Shown: piece after piece, positions 62,951 through 64,000 of the stretch
How the letters are laid out: every line of letters begins with the position of its first letter
Position numbering within the stretch: the stretch's first letter is position 1
Source of the DNA: Sycobia sp. Sy_11
Taxonomy: Eukaryota > Arthropoda > Insecta > Hymenoptera > Epichrysomallidae
Direction: 5' to 3'
Length of the DNA: 64,000 nt
Assembly: GCA_018907035.1 (NCBI GenBank)
Contig: JACCIC010000003.1
Coordinates: 6,209,001-6,273,000 of the forward strand
Made by a program: the position numbers and the translations under genes
Notes under the pieces: generated by a model
What the model was told of the DNA's origin: nothing
Database searches by the model: none
The model's input: the letters and a program-made list of their open reading frames with translations, nothing else

Positions 62951-63410
62951 TACTCTAACCTGTAACGAGTTCCACGGACAGCTCTACTTCTACTTTCTCT
63001 GCCCTCGGTGGTAGGAGCGTGAAAATCTACTAAACTGACCTGGGGCGCTGTACACATTTTTCATAGATAATTTTAATAATCGCCATGGTGCCAAATTACT
63101 GAAACGACGACAAGATGAATTTTATAAAACGTCGTCCAAAGTTCCATGCGCAATTGTTCATGAAAATAACATTAAAAAAAATCTCCTCGACGTTAATCCG
63201 CAGATGTACGCACCGGGGGAGAGAAGAGAACGACGATAGCGCAAGCTCAATACCGCAAGAGCAGCAAAAGAGCAAGCGCGCGCGTGGCTTGCGCCGGCTG
63301 GAAGCTTTGCGAGTGTATAGAGAGAGAAGATCGCCCGATAGCAAAATGGTAGAAGTCAATTATCTCGGACATCTTGTGTCCGGAAATTGAAATAGCGACG
63401 TTATACATGT

Positions 63411-63440
63411 ACGCACACACACACGCACGCACACACACAC

Positions 63441-63479
<39 letters not shown>
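63411..63479. repeat. Compound (AC)n-(GA)n microsatellite
   Basis: AC with CG breaks to 63441, then GA at 63446-63479. Confidence 0.95.
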
Positions 63480-63483
<4 letters not shown>

Positions 63484-63740
63484 TAAATATGTGAGTGTTT
63501 ACGTGCATGTGTGATTTCTCTACATTGCATTGCGCTACTCATCGAGCGTATATAATATACTCAAACTTATGGAAGCTCGTGTATCCCGCGCTATATATCG
63601 TTTTTTGCATTATAGAATATTGTGATAGGAATACGTTCTATATTTCGAAATGCGCGTATCTAATTCAAAATGCGCCAGCTTTTGCGGCGATGTAGAGGGA
63701 ATCAACGTGCTCAGGAAGCGGAAAAAAGCCCGAAGATATA

Positions 63741-64000
63741 GATCAATAGCGATCGTATAATTTACAATGCAATGGTATAAATTATTTAAATTCTTTAAAT
63801 TCAAAGGAATCAGAATGGTTTATCGAAGTTTATTATTTTTATCAAATGAGAATCGGATAAAGATGGTAAATGGTTAAAAATTATATGTGGCTTTGGATCG
63901 TTTAACAATTATATTCATGAAGGGGGAATTATTGAAAAGCGATAAGCCTATAAAATATAAAGGAATAAATATTTTTCAATAGCAAAACAAAATATTATTG
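63741..64000. other. AT-rich end of window
   Basis: No supported signal. Confidence 0.5.

Larger units (their letters stand above)
62611..63740. other. Moderately GC-rich, mostly unique sequence
   Basis: Contains the enhancer candidate at 62740-62950 and an AC/GA compound array at 63411-63479. No gene is supported. Confidence 0.4.

Noticed and set aside
1..64000. CRISPR arrays, rRNA, tRNA and well-known insect microRNAs
   Set aside because: By eye I saw no spaced direct repeats of CRISPR type and no tRNA folds, and I did not find the mature sequences of the microRNAs I could recall (for example let-7, bantam, miR-1, miR-124). This is not an exhaustive search.

Overview
This window looks like a piece of an insect nuclear genome. 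A hymenopteran (ant, bee or wasp) is my best guess, from the alternation of AT-rich DNA with CpG-rich islands, the very high density of simple repeats and the almost complete absence of coding sequence; this is inference from composition. There are no bacterial-style operons, CRISPR arrays, rRNA genes or tRNA genes that I could see. Nearly all of the long open frames are artefacts of (TA)n, (GA)n and (CA)n repeats, which translate as IYIY, RERE/LSLS and THTH/VCVC, or of stop-poor GC-rich DNA.

The one well-supported coding segment is an internal exon on the minus strand at 55609-55976. It has a pyrimidine-rich acceptor, a perfect CAG/GTGAGT donor and 122 uninterrupted codons. They encode a Gly/Ala-rich linker, a VKQE SUMO-type motif, a short charged helix and a Pro/Ser-rich tail, which suits a transcription regulator or other nuclear protein. 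I did not recognise the gene. No partner exon is firmly visible in the roughly 55 kb on its downstream side or the 8 kb on its upstream side. Most of the window is therefore probably giant intron, or intron plus a regulatory desert.

Layout: about 25 GC-rich islands of 0.3-1.9 kb (near 0-1.3, 4.0-4.8, 5.3-6.5, 9.2-10.9, 13.0-13.7, 14.9-15.8, 17.4-18.6, 19.3-21.2, 23.5-24.1, 24.9-25.7, 26.6-27.5, 28.2-28.8, 30.0-31.1, 32.0-33.9, 35.0-35.9, 36.8-38.5, 41.7-42.5, 43.1-44.1, 45.0-45.5, 47.1-49.0, 49.5-50.4, 52.0-52.7, 53.3-53.6, 58.5-59.0 and 60.9-63.7 kb) are separated by AT-rich stretches. Most islands hold a (TA)n array, a (GA/CT)n array or both. The AT-rich stretches are mostly featureless.

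Mobile-element traces are few and decayed: a 41-codon reverse-transcriptase remnant of a non-LTR retrotransposon at 54181-54306, a hammerhead-like motif of the kind linked to Penelope-like elements at 3481-3510, and a possible solo mariner end at 37282-37299. Other structure includes a CT/GA inverted repeat at 48307-48396, long purine-only strand bias at 47.56-48.2 kb and 20.0-20.56 kb, and a 51-bp tandem duplication at 40468-40569. Several islands with homeodomain, GATA and Runx-type words could be enhancers. I found no convincing new multi-gene system; the best leads are the orphan exon and the island/repeat architecture.
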